From the NCBI GenBank assembly GCA_023409735.1, contig JAEYRB010000006.1:1-64000 (forward strand): a DNA stretch of 64,000 nt, given 5' to 3'. Under the pieces are notes generated by a model. The model saw only the letters and a program-made list of their open reading frames with translations, was not told where the DNA came from and did not search any database. The stretch comes from Bacillota bacterium. GTDB lineage: Bacteria; Bacillota; Clostridia; Acetivibrionales; DTU013. The position numbers were made by a program, and so were the translations under genes. Below, in pieces: positions 28,658 to 37,227 of this stretch. Numbering within the stretch: the stretch's first letter is position 1; the number at the start of each line of letters is the position of its first letter.

Positions 28658-29696
28658 TGTTGCAACTGGATTCATATTTGTATTCTTCGGAATAATCGCC
28701 TTTTTTGTCATCAAAGAGGCTTGCATAGAAATGGTCTTGTTCAAAACGCAAATGCAATTTACATCTTCGCTTTAACTGAACGATTGGTTCTTTCTGTTCC
28801 TTAAATACACCATTGAAAAATTCATCAATCTTTAATACTGATGTTACTATGATTAGTTTGCATTCTAAAACCTTGTTTTTGTATCTGCTTTTTACAGTAG
28901 AAGCAGTATTATTATCCAACATCTTTAATAAATCACTTAATCCCATGCAACTTGGTCTTAAATCATCAAGAATAATACAATCTTGTCCTGCATATCCGTC
29001 AAGTACATCATTAGAGCCACTTGATACGAATACACTATAACCTTTATCTTCGCACATCATTTGTGCATATGTACTTTTGCCAGTTCCACTTTTTCCAGTA
29101 ATATAAACGCATTCCATATTTCTTTTTGCCCCCTTTATAATATCGGTTCTGTATTTAAATGCATTGTCGATAGATTTCTTATATCTGTCGTATTCGTCAA
29201 TAGTTATGTGTTTGTGATAGTTAAATTCACGAATAACACCACTTACAATGTCATTTATAATTTGGATTTTTCTTGTTTCACTATTAGATTTGTTGATTGC
29301 TTTGGTCTTTTCTACTTTCCAGTTGTAATTACTGGTTACTTCATCTTCTGTGTATTGGTATTTAGTTGGTGCGTTTTCGTGAGTAAGATATTTTAACATA
29401 TCAACCCATTTTCCTTTTACCTTATTTATAAAGTTTTCTTTGATACCTAACCAGTTAGCAATATACTTGGTATCTATACCATATTCCAGTCTAATTGCAA
29501 TATGGTAATGAGCCTTTTTTGGTGTTCCTGCTTTATGGTCGGGATTTTTAGTTTCATCAGCTTCATTATAAGTATCTTTGTCGTGCAAGATATAAGCATA
29601 ATCTTTGAACGGTTTTTGATTGTCTAATACCTTTACAATTTCTTCAATGTTGATGTGTTCTACATCTGATACGATTTCACATAATCTAACTTGCAT
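28617..29696 (-). CDS. rep: Replication initiator with HUH endonuclease and superfamily-3 helicase domains
   Basis: A 359-residue rolling-circle Rep. The HUH motif is H63-Y-H65 (KKAHYHIAIR) and the likely nicking tyrosine is Y103 in the pLS1-like MLKYLTHEN. A C-terminal helicase has Walker A GKSGTGKST (201-209), Walker B CIILDDL (240-246) and a motif C near residues 281-288. The HUH plus SF3 fusion is the architecture of pCRESS plasmid and CRESS-DNA-virus Reps. The start is placed at 29696 (second ATG after AGGAGG). It would nick at an origin in 29697-29981. Confidence 0.88.
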   Translation of the reverse strand: MQVRLCEIVSDVEHINIEEIVKVLDNQKPFKDYAYILHDKDTYNEADETKNPDHKAGTPKKAHYHIAIRLEYGIDTKYIANWLGIKENFINKVKGKWVDMLKYLTHENAPTKYQYTEDEVTSNYNWKVEKTKAINKSNSETRKIQIINDIVSGVIREFNYHKHITIDEYDRYKKSIDNAFKYRTDIIKGAKRNMECVYITGKSGTGKSTYAQMMCEDKGYSVFVSSGSNDVLDGYAGQDCIILDDLRPSCMGLSDLLKMLDNNTASTVKSRYKNKVLECKLIIVTSVLKIDEFFNGVFKEQKEPIVQLKRRCKLHLRFEQDHFYASLFDDKKGDYSEEYKYESSCNNVPKDRTYRRTKT

Positions 29697-29981
29697 ATAC
29701 ATACCTCCTATAATTTTACTACATACGACAGTAAAACTACGCCGAACAGACAAGCCCACTGTTCGGCTATTTTTCAAGCTTTTCAATGGTTTTACTACGT
29801 ACTACATTGTTGTTTCATAAGTAGCATGCAAGATAGAAATCGGTTATGTTTTTTCTGTATAGCCTTTTCATTTAAAAAATTTCCAAAATGAAGATTTTTT
29901 AAAAAACATCGGAATTTTATCGAAAATTGATTTTATGGGGTGAGGTCAAAAATCACACTTTTTATAAGGAGGTGGAATGAA
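29697..29981. other. Putative double-strand origin region of the element
   Basis: The 285-bp gap between the divergent rep and the small plus-strand ORF holds a perfect hairpin, GCCGAACA/TGTTCGGC (29741-29767). It also holds a 13-bp near-direct repeat, TTTTACTACATAC (29714-29726) and TTTTACTACGTAC (29790-29802). The second copy contains TACTACG, which resembles the pLS1/pMV158 nick sequence. This is what a rolling-circle origin looks like; the nick site is inferred. Confidence 0.45.
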
Positions 29982-30158
29982 ATGGGAAAATTAAAAGAAT
30001 GTGATGATGATACTTTTTACAATGCGTCCATTGATTTTTTAATTGAAGCATTGGCACAAAATGGCATTGAAGAATGTCATAAGCAAATTTCAGTAGATAC
30101 CGATGATGATTATGCGAAAGTAGAACCATACGAAAGAAAGACAACAGAGGAAAGATAA
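29982..30158 (+). CDS. Small acidic hypothetical protein (58 aa)
   Basis: MGKLKECDDDTFYNASIDFL begins a 58-residue acidic protein. AAGGAGGT at 29966-29973 lies 8 bp upstream of the ATG, a strong sign of translation. An upstream in-frame ATG at 29940 precedes the site. It lies just before the relaxase and may be a transcriptional or mobilization accessory protein, but no family is recognised. A stem-loop follows. Confidence 0.65.
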   Translation: MGKLKECDDDTFYNASIDFLIEALAQNGIEECHKQISVDTDDDYAKVEPYERKTTEER

Positions 30159-30162
30159 GAAG

Positions 30163-30194
30163 AGCCCCACCTTGCTTGTCAAGGTATAGGGGCT
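30163..30194 (+). terminator. Stem-loop between small ORF and relaxase (terminator or oriT candidate)
   Basis: AGCCCC (30163-30168) pairs with GGGGCT (30189-30194), with inner CTTG/CAAG. Only TT follows, so termination is doubtful. Its position directly upstream of a relaxase gene also fits an oriT hairpin. Confidence 0.45.
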
Positions 30195-30261
30195 TTACAC
30201 CTTGGAGCAAGATTTAGAAGCATAGGCGGTCTTGCTACTGGTGGTTGAGAGGAGGGATTTT

Positions 30262-31014
30262 ATGGCGAAGTTCAGTTTTCATTGTCAATGCTATAAGGCA
30301 GGGCAACTTGGGGGAATTGACAAACACAACAGACGATTAAACAAGAATTATATCAGCAATCCAGATATAAACTTGGAACGAAGCAAAGAAAATCGTATTT
30401 ATATTGCACCGAAGCAATCACTTTATCAAGATTGTAAGGACATTATAAATAAAAAGGTATTTGCTAATGGTGGCAGGGTTACAAAGGCTTCAAACTGGAT
30501 ATGTGAATGTATATTTTCATATCCTGAGGAATTACCGATAGAAAGGCTTGATGAATATAACGATTTAGTTATTAAGTATATGGGTGCAAGGATTGGGGCT
30601 GATAATATAGTAATGGCTTGTTGTCATGTGCAAGATGAGGCAGGTGTTCCCCACCTACATTTAGATATAATACCGATAGACAATGGGAAATTATCGGGTA
30701 AGACTTTGATAACAAGGGATTTTATTACATCAATCCATAGACTAATGCCTATGGTGTTACAAAATCATGGCTTTAATGTAGAAAGCTACGAAGAAACTGA
30801 AGCCCGTAGAACTGGAGGTTTAAGTGCTAAGGAATACAAGAAGAAAATGGAAGAGGAAAGCAGGGAACTAAACAAGAAACTTGATGAAATGGTTAAGGAA
30901 TATAATAACTTGGCTGATAAGTATAACAAGTTAGTTGAAGATAAGGAAGCATTGGAGCGCAAGAACAGAGATAAGGCTTATGAAGTCATAAAGCAGCAGG
31001 AACGAAACCGATAA
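30262..31014 (+). CDS. mob: MobV-family relaxase (Mob_Pre)
   Basis: A 250-residue relaxase that would nick oriT and stay bound to the strand transferred. The N-terminal motif KHNRRLNKNYISNPDI and the metal site H131-L-H133-L-D135 (PHLHLDIIP) match the MobV (pMV158) family. The C-terminal 70 residues form a charged coiled coil. AGGAGG (30250-30255) fixes the ATG at 30262. It is shorter than plasmid MobM (about 490), lacking much of the C-terminal part, but compact forms occur in IMEs. Confidence 0.88.
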   Translation: MAKFSFHCQCYKAGQLGGIDKHNRRLNKNYISNPDINLERSKENRIYIAPKQSLYQDCKDIINKKVFANGGRVTKASNWICECIFSYPEELPIERLDEYNDLVIKYMGARIGADNIVMACCHVQDEAGVPHLHLDIIPIDNGKLSGKTLITRDFITSIHRLMPMVLQNHGFNVESYEETEARRTGGLSAKEYKKKMEEESRELNKKLDEMVKEYNNLADKYNKLVEDKEALERKNRDKAYEVIKQQERNR

Positions 31015-31019
31015 AGTTC

Positions 31020-31047
31020 TTGCATAATTTAGAGAATTTGATATAAT
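31020..31047 (+). promoter_or_regulatory. Putative promoter for the flavodoxin-like gene
   Basis: TTGCAT (31020-31025) and a perfect TATAAT (31042-31047) with 16-bp spacing lie just after the relaxase stop and 34 bp before the next start. Confidence 0.65.
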
Positions 31048-31080
31048 TGGCACAATTAAATTGAACTTGTGGAGGAAGAT

Positions 31081-31623
31081 ATGATGAATGCTTTGGTAAT
31101 GAATTGTAGTCCAGTTAGGAACGGAGCAACTACTGAAATAGTAAATATAATAACAGATTGTTTAAAAGAGAAGTATGAGGTTAATAGTGTTTGTATTGAC
31201 GATTATAACTTTAACTTTTGTAAAGGATGTCGTTCGTGTCATAATACTGCAAAATGCATTCAACATGATGATGTTGATAAGATAATTGAACAATATGAAT
31301 ATGCAGATGTGATAATATCGGTAGCACCTTCTTATTGGGCAGATATTCCAGGACAATTTAAAGCATTCATTGATAGGTGTACACCTTGGTGTAATACCCA
31401 TGAACCACATGCTACGATAAGCACTGGAAAGAAAGGTTATTCAATTGCATTAAGAACAGGTCCAAGTATGAAAGAATGTAATCGTATTATTGAGAGTATT
31501 GAGCATTTTTATGGGCATATGGAAATTGAATGTTGTGATAGTATGGGCTTATGTTCGATAGAGTATAAAGAAGCAGTAGAACCAAGAAAGGCTGAAATTA
31601 TTGAGTTCTGCAAAAAAATATAA
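31081..31623 (+). CDS. Flavodoxin-like NAD(P)H:FMN oxidoreductase (cargo)
   Basis: About 180 residues of the flavodoxin_2/FMN-reductase fold. The phosphate-binding start is LVMNCSPVRNGATTEIV. It has the family cysteine cluster FCKGCRSCHNTAKC and the APSYWADIPGQFKAFIDR segment. Such proteins reduce quinones, nitro-compounds or flavins. It has its own promoter and sits between mob and int, so is a passenger gene. GGAGG supports the ATGs at 31081 or 31084. Confidence 0.85.
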   Translation: MMNALVMNCSPVRNGATTEIVNIITDCLKEKYEVNSVCIDDYNFNFCKGCRSCHNTAKCIQHDDVDKIIEQYEYADVIISVAPSYWADIPGQFKAFIDRCTPWCNTHEPHATISTGKKGYSIALRTGPSMKECNRIIESIEHFYGHMEIECCDSMGLCSIEYKEAVEPRKAEIIEFCKKI

Positions 31624-31785
31624 GATAGTTTTGATACTGGACATTGTGCCAGTATCTTTTTTAATCCCCAAAACACCGAAATATTTAGAAGAAATATTAT
31701 ATAAATCCCACTTTGCAAAGTGTGGCTACGGAGTTATAATATTTATATCAATTTACTTCTTATTATTCAGCGAAAAGAGGACATT

Positions 31786-32874
31786 ATGAAACTACCTAAC
31801 GGATATGGAAGTGTTAGCAAGGTTAATAGAAAGAACTTACGAAAGAAGTACATAGCAAGGATTACTACGGATATTGAAATTGATGAGCAGGGCAAGAAAC
31901 ATCAGCACAAAAAGACAATAGGCTATTTTGAAACAAAGGAAGAAGCCTTAAATGCCTTGACAAATTACAATATGAATAAAGACGAAGTAAACATTTTATT
32001 TATGAACATCACTTTTACTGATTTATGGGAAGAATGGCAGGAAAGCGAAAAGGTTCAAGCATTAAAGCCAGATACCATAAAGGGTTATGAATTCTCTTAT
32101 AAATTGATTACCGATAAAATCAAAAAAATGAAGTTTATAGACATTAAGTTTAATGACTTGCAGAATATGATAAATGAATTATTGGGCAACAGAAAAGGTT
32201 ATCAATCGGTAAGAAAAGTTAAGAATTGCATTAAGCAGTTGTATGATTATGCTATTAAATGTGATATTGTCAGTAAGAATTATGGCGAGTTGCTTGATAT
32301 AGGTAAGATCCCACGCAAAGGGCAAGCGTTAATATTTACTGATGAACAGATAGAACGCTTATGGAAGTTGTATTACGAACAGAACAAAGATACAAGGCTG
32401 ACTATCGAGATTATGCTTATGTTGATGTATAATGGTTGCCGAATAAGTGAGTTCTTATGTCTTAAAATAGAAGATATGAATTTGAAAGACCGGTATTTCA
32501 ATGTTACCGATAGCAAGACAGACGCAGGTATAAGACAAGTTCCTATTAGTGACAAGGTTATCAATATCTATGAAAGCATTGTAAACGAAAGAGAAAAGGG
32601 TTATTTCCTTATTAACCCGAATAATAAGAGAAAGTTTACATATGCTAATTTTAGAGATAGTTACTGGGATAGAATGATTGACTTGCTTGGTTGGGATAAG
32701 AAGTTGACACCACATAATTGCAGAAAGACTTGCATTTCAAAATTGACAAAAGCAGGTGTAAGACCTACATACATTAGATTGATTGTCGGTCATGAGGGTG
32801 CGTTGGATTTGACGGAAAAGACATACACCTATGTAGACTTTGAAGAACTGTTAAAAGCAATCAATGAAATATAG
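31786..32874 (+). CDS. int: Tyrosine-type site-specific integrase
   Basis: A 362-residue phage/ICE integrase. The N-terminal arm-binding domain is followed by a SAM-like domain (about 75-165) and the catalytic domain with R219 (GCRISEF), K244, H310 and R313 (PHNCRKT), H336 (VGHEG) and nucleophile Y347. AAAGAGG (31774-31780) supports the ATG at 31786. It ends 60 bp before the right attachment core, the normal position. It would integrate at rpsI. Confidence 0.93.
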   Translation: MKLPNGYGSVSKVNRKNLRKKYIARITTDIEIDEQGKKHQHKKTIGYFETKEEALNALTNYNMNKDEVNILFMNITFTDLWEEWQESEKVQALKPDTIKGYEFSYKLITDKIKKMKFIDIKFNDLQNMINELLGNRKGYQSVRKVKNCIKQLYDYAIKCDIVSKNYGELLDIGKIPRKGQALIFTDEQIERLWKLYYEQNKDTRLTIEIMLMLMYNGCRISEFLCLKIEDMNLKDRYFNVTDSKTDAGIRQVPISDKVINIYESIVNEREKGYFLINPNNKRKFTYANFRDSYWDRMIDLLGWDKKLTPHNCRKTCISKLTKAGVRPTYIRLIVGHEGALDLTEKTYTYVDFEELLKAINEI

Positions 32875-32921
32875 CCACATTGTAGCCACACTTGGACTGA
32901 AATACAAGTAAAATAAACAAA

Positions 32922-32942
32922 TCACAATACGCCAAGAGATAA
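32922..32942 (+). mobile_element. attR: displaced rpsI 3' end (SQYAKR-stop)
   Basis: The 21 bases read in frame as SQYAKR followed by TAA, very close to the S9 C-terminus PQFSKR. They match the rpsI 3' end at 16 of 21 positions, including the full AAGAGATAA core. Synonymous differences show it is an independently evolved rpsI tail, most simply the original end of the recipient gene. Confidence 0.8.
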
Positions 32943-32962
32943 ATTGTATATTATATACGTCG

Positions 32963-32997
32963 AAAAGCTGCAGACATTACGTTTGCAGCTTTTTTGC
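32963..32997 (+). terminator. Terminator after attR (probable original rpsI terminator)
   Basis: AAAAGCTGCA (32963-32972) pairs with TGCAGCTTTT (32984-32993), a perfect 10-bp stem with T-tract. Its distance after the displaced rpsI end fits the pre-integration terminator. Confidence 0.9.
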
Positions 32998-33088
32998 GAC
33001 CAGTTTTGTGTATGGCAGCATTGACGAGGGGACGGGGCTGGTGTCAACGGTGGCCAGTGATGGGTTATTGTACAATATGGTTCTATGT

Positions 33089-33390
33089 CAATAATTAAGG
33101 CTGGTACTCTAGTAAAAAAATAGCTATATTTATCTGACAAATACCTCTTGAAATTCTAACTCTGAAGGCATTTCTCTTATTTATCTTGATTTTGTTGTTC
33201 ACTCCTCAGTTTGGTCTGTCAGCGAAGGCGGATAAAATCAAGATCGACGGTTTCGTTTTCATAAAAGCGTATGGGCGTGATGGGGCCATGTCGGACTTTT
33301 TGTAACCGAAACTATGTTTTATGTCGAAAAAATCATGTTTCATGCAGTGGACGGTTCCTAAGAGAGATTTTTGATATATTGAACATGAGG
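33089..33390 (+). promoter_or_regulatory. Duplicated leader, copy 1, with Spo0A box
   Basis: Two blocks here recur upstream of the next gene. One begins TGTCAATAAT near 33089. The other is about 95 bp (33295-33390) and contains TGTCGAA at 33322-33328, a perfect 0A box, and ends TTGATATATTGAACATGA with a -10-like TATATT (33375-33380). Between the two blocks this copy has about 170 bp not present in copy 2. There is no gene in 33000-33442; a frame open from 33271 lacks homology. Spo0A control is inferred. Confidence 0.6.
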
Positions 33391-33442
33391 ACAAAGGATC
33401 TTATTTTGGCCAAACAACAATGTTTAAAGGAGGAACAATATT

Positions 33443-36400
33443 ATGAAGAAACGATTTGCGAGCATACTTCTCATCGTATGCATGGTATTGACGCTGTTAC
33501 CGGCTACGGCAAGTGCAGGAGAGAGCTTCAATAACTTTGTGGACCGGATGCGTAGCGAGTACGACGTGATTATCTCTTGTGATCGCAGTATCCCACTCAC
33601 AGCCAAGGAGCAGGGCTATATTGAAACAGCTCTCAGTGCATGGGGCAAGGAGTATGTCCGTACGATCTCAGGAGCCTTTGCGTCAAGCAAGTATTTCGGA
33701 AGTACGGAAACACTCAGTTCAACACGCATGAAGATTATTATTAGCAATCTAAGCGGGGACGCAGAGGCCGGTTTATATGGTAAAGCCTCAGGTGAAAAGC
33801 TCTACTTATACGGCGATATTTGGGATGACGTGACCTTCCATCACGAGTTCGCCCATATGGTGAAGCACGCTTGTGAAAGCGCCAGTAGCGTTAACTGTTA
33901 CGGTAAGTTTTCTGAACTCATCAAGGCGGCAAACAGTGACGCCATCAGTGTAAGCGGCGATTATAAATCTGCCTGGAAGCCGGGAGTCGATGAGTCATTC
34001 TATGCTTGGAGCTATGGCAAATATTCTCCCGATGAGGACATTGCCACCATTATGCCCAATACCACAGACTCAAAATGGGCAGAGAAGGTGAAAAATGGCG
34101 AAATGCCGGTCATCACAAAAAAACTTCAGGCCTTTCGCAATTACTATGAGAAGTATCTGACAGGTGGAAGCATACCATGTCCCTTGATAGACAATATTCT
34201 GGGGCCTTCTACCAATCATTCCACTGAGGCTATGGGTACATACTTCAATCTCATTACCACCAAAATGAATGCTGGAGAAACCTTCAAGCTCGAGATAATT
34301 GGCAGCTACCCTATCACAGCCACCGAGCGCTTTGAGATTACAAGCATAAGGTCAATGGACCCCAAAATTATCAAGGTAGACCAAAACACTGGTATTATAA
34401 CCGCCTTATCTGAGGGATCTACGTTAGTGAGTTATGGCTTTAAGACAGCAACTCAGACCAGCAACATAGGTTTCACTATTACAGTAACAGGGTCCGTCCT
34501 ACCCACGGATGTTCGATTCGACTTCCCCACAACCTTAAAAGTTGGTGATAAATTCAAACCCACCATCACTCTTCTTCCTGAGGGCTCAATCGCCCCAGCA
34601 GAGCCACGGTGGTCCTACTCGACCAACCAAGTAATCACCTTTAAGGATGGCGAGTTGATCGCCCAGAGGCCTGGCAAATCCACCCTCACCTGTTTGCTGG
34701 ACCATATGGATCTGAAAGTCCCGGTAGAGATTACCGTGGAGGCTGCCACGGTTACCGGCATAACCTTGAATGAGACCTCAGTTACAAAGACAGCCGGCAG
34801 CACAATACAGCTAAAGCCAACTCTGGAACCTGCCGGTTCTAATGGAGCAGTGACCTATTCCTCCTCTGACGAGAGTGTGGCCACTGTCAATACCAATGGT
34901 CTTGTCACCACCAAAAAGGCGGGTACCGCCACCATCACGGCCAAGGTGGGAACTCTTACTGCCACTTGCACGGTTACTGTTACACCGGCTGCCGTTGCCG
35001 GCATCAGTCTAGCCCCTGCTCAAGCGGGAATCAAGGTGGGACATACCGTCCAGTTAGAGCATACCTTCATACCTGCCGGGGCTGTGGGCACAGTGAACTA
35101 TACTACCTCTGACGCGTCTGTGGCTGCTGTTAGCGGCACAGGCCTGGTCACCGGCAAGAAGACGGGTACGGCTACAATCATTGTCAAGTCGGGTAACTTT
35201 TTTGCCACCAGTAAAATTACCGTATCCAACACCGATCCCACCGGCATAACCCTGGGCAAAGCGACCGCCACGGTGGAGGCGGGTAAGTCGATTCAGCTTA
35301 CCGCCGCCCTGACCCCAGCTGGGGCCGGGGGTACAGTGACCTATTCCTCCTCTGACACGGGTGTGGCTACCGTGAGCGCCGCCGGGCTTGTCACCGGCAA
35401 GAAGGCGGGTACCGCCACCATAACAGCCAAGGTGGGAACTTTGTCCACCACCTGTAAAATTACTGTAACCAGCATCGCGCCTACCGGCATCACCATGAGC
35501 AGAGCCAATGCTACGGTGGAGGCGGGTAAGACGATTCAGCTTACCGCCGCCCTAACCCCAGCTGGGGCCGGGGGCACAGTGACCTATTCCTCATCTGATA
35601 CGGGGGTAGCTACTGTGAGCGCCGCCGGGCTTGTCACCGGCAAGAAGGCTGGTACCACCACCATCACAGCCAAGGTGGGAGCTTTGTCGACCACCTGTAA
35701 AATTACTGTAACAAGCATTGCGCCCACTGGCATAACCCTGGGCAAAACGACCGCCACGTTGGAGGCGGGTAAGACAATTCAGCTTACCGCCGCCCTAACC
35801 CCAGTTGGGGCCGGGGGCACAGTGACCTATTCCTCCTCTGACACGGGGGTGGCTACCGTGAGCGCCGCCGGGCTTGTCACCGGCAAGAAGGCTGGTACCA
35901 CTACCATCACAGCCAAGGTGGGAGCTTTATCGACCACCTGTAAAATTACTGTAACCAGCATCGCGCCCACCGGCATAACACTGGGCAAAGCGACCGCCAC
36001 GGTGGAGGCGGGTAAGTCCATTCAGCTTACCGCTGCACTAACCCCAGCTGGGGCCGGGGGCACAGTGACCTATTCCTCATCTGATACGGGGGTAGCTACT
36101 GTGAGCGCCGCCGGGCTTGTCACTGGCAAGAAGGCTGGTACCACCACCATCACAGCCAAGGTGGGAACTTTGTCTACTACCTGTAAAATTACTGTAACGG
36201 CGGCACTCGAGACAACGATTGCGGGTGGCTGGTACAATCTTCGTGTTATGAACAACTACATCAATATCAGTGCCGCAGGGAACGCGGAGCTGCGCAGCAA
36301 TACGAAAAACCAGGCCTTTTATGTAGATAATAAGGGAGGCATGCAAGTAACCCTGAAAACGGTGGATGGAAAATATCTGGGAGTGTCCGGCACTGTGAAG

Positions 36401-37177
36401 GATGGCGTACAGTTAAAGGAAGTAGACAGCCCGTATATTTGGAACATCTACTCCGAAAAAAAGACCGATATCTTTAGCCTGCGCCCGCCTGACAAAGTCA
36501 AAATGGTCGTCAATGCCTCGGGACAGAATAGCGAGGACGGAACGCAGATCATTTTGTGGACGCATGAGAACCTGGATGCTCCTAACCACGCCGAAATTAG
36601 GTTTATTACCACGCAAGCGCCCGGAGCAGGGACTGCAAAGCATCCCTTTAACGATGTTCCAAAGGGCACGTACTATGAAAATCCGGTCATTTGGGCTCTG
36701 AACAACGGCGTCACCAGCGGAACCTCCGCCACGAACTTCGCACCAGGTGAAACCTGCACAAGAGGACAGGTCGTAACTTTCCTGTGGAGAGCCAAGGGCA
36801 GTCCCGAGCCTGCTTCGACCGTTAACCCTTTCTCCGATGTTAAAGCTTCCGATTATTTTTACAAGGCGGTGCTATGGGCGGTTGAGAAGGGCATCACTAG
36901 CGGCACAAGCGCCACTACATTTAGCCCGAACTCTACCTGCACCAGCGGTCAAGTGGTGACGTTCCTATGGCGCTCAAACGGTAGTCCCAAAGCCACCGGC
37001 ACAAGTAGCCTTGCGGCACAATACAGCGGTCAATACTACTCCGACGCCGTGGCTTGGGTGGACAGCACAGGACTGCTAGCAGGCACAGGTACAGCCTTTG
37101 CGCCCAACAGCAATTCTCCACGCGCCGACATTGTCACTTATCTCTATCGCAACGCGGGAAGCCCGGCGATTCAATAG
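33443..37177 (+). CDS. Secreted S-layer-anchored protein: putative zincin domain, bacterial Ig repeats, ricin-like domain, three SLH repeats
   Basis: A 1244-residue exported protein. A signal peptide (1-25, ending ATASA) is followed by a region with the zinc-protease motif HEFAH (134-138) and a possible third ligand E198 in PDEDIAT. Two diverged Ig-like domains (about 250-430) precede six BIG2-type Ig repeats of about 81 residues (about 434-919), the last four nearly identical. A ricin-like beta-trefoil (about 920-1063) precedes three SLH repeats (about 1065-1240) that would anchor it to cell-wall polymer. AAAGGAGG precedes the ATG. Base composition is clearly GC-richer than the surroundings, suggesting acquisition. 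The protease assignment rests on the motif only. Confidence 0.85.
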   Translation: MKKRFASILLIVCMVLTLLPATASAGESFNNFVDRMRSEYDVIISCDRSIPLTAKEQGYIETALSAWGKEYVRTISGAFASSKYFGSTETLSSTRMKIIISNLSGDAEAGLYGKASGEKLYLYGDIWDDVTFHHEFAHMVKHACESASSVNCYGKFSELIKAANSDAISVSGDYKSAWKPGVDESFYAWSYGKYSPDEDIATIMPNTTDSKWAEKVKNGEMPVITKKLQAFRNYYEKYLTGGSIPCPLIDNILGPSTNHSTEAMGTYFNLITTKMNAGETFKLEIIGSYPITATERFEITSIRSMDPKIIKVDQNTGIITALSEGSTLVSYGFKTATQTSNIGFTITVTGSVLPTDVRFDFPTTLKVGDKFKPTITLLPEGSIAPAEPRWSYSTNQVITFKDGELIAQRPGKSTLTCLLDHMDLKVPVEITVEAATVTGITLNETSVTKTAGSTIQLKPTLEPAGSNGAVTYSSSDESVATVNTNGLVTTKKAGTATITAKVGTLTATCTVTVTPAAVAGISLAPAQAGIKVGHTVQLEHTFIPAGAVGTVNYTTSDASVAAVSGTGLVTGKKTGTATIIVKSGNFFATSKITVSNTDPTGITLGKATATVEAGKSIQLTAALTPAGAGGTVTYSSSDTGVATVSAAGLVTGKKAGTATITAKVGTLSTTCKITVTSIAPTGITMSRANATVEAGKTIQLTAALTPAGAGGTVTYSSSDTGVATVSAAGLVTGKKAGTTTITAKVGALSTTCKITVTSIAPTGITLGKTTATLEAGKTIQLTAALTPVGAGGTVTYSSSDTGVATVSAAGLVTGKKAGTTTITAKVGALSTTCKITVTSIAPTGITLGKATATVEAGKSIQLTAALTPAGAGGTVTYSSSDTGVATVSAAGLVTGKKAGTTTITAKVGTLSTTCKITVTAALETTIAGGWYNLRVMNNYINISAAGNAELRSNTKNQAFYVDNKGGMQVTLKTVDGKYLGVSGTVKDGVQLKEVDSPYIWNIYSEKKTDIFSLRPPDKVKMVVNASGQNSEDGTQIILWTHENLDAPNHAEIRFITTQAPGAGTAKHPFNDVPKGTYYENPVIWALNNGVTSGTSATNFAPGETCTRGQVVTFLWRAKGSPEPASTVNPFSDVKASDYFYKAVLWAVEKGITSGTSATTFSPNSTCTSGQVVTFLWRSNGSPKATGTSSLAAQYSGQYYSDAVAWVDSTGLLAGTGTAFAPNSNSPRADIVTYLYRNAGSPAIQ
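35235..36197 (+). repeat. Four tandem 243-bp repeats encoding Ig-like domains
   Basis: Units start at 35235, 35478, 35721 and 35964, exactly 243 bp apart (81 codons). They are nearly identical at DNA level, e.g. shared GCGCCACCGGCAT-type starts and TCACCGGCAAGAAGGC blocks. This implies recent expansion by unequal exchange, or purifying gene conversion; copy number may vary between strains. Confidence 0.92.
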
Positions 37178-37227
37178 GAAATGTTGAAACAGTATTATGT
37201 ATAGTGTGTTTTGGATTGTGTGATTCC

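Larger units (their letters stand above)
28131..32942. mobile_element. Integrative mobilizable element at rpsI (Rep, MobV relaxase, tyrosine integrase)
   Basis: A 4.8-kb element lies between attL in rpsI and a displaced rpsI 3' end. Its genes are two small ORFs, a HUH/SF3-helicase Rep (minus strand), a small acidic protein, a MobV relaxase, a flavodoxin-like protein and an integrase. Two direct copies of TAGCCACA lie near each end (28254-28261 and 28276-28283; 32872-32879 and 32883-32890), probably integrase arm sites. No type IV secretion genes are present, so it would need a helper for transfer. Confidence 0.85.

Noticed and set aside
33271..33534. 87-residue ORF upstream of the surface-protein gene
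   Set aside because: It overlaps the duplicated leader and the start of the real gene, with no ribosome binding site; the shared REIFDILNM reading comes from leader conservation.
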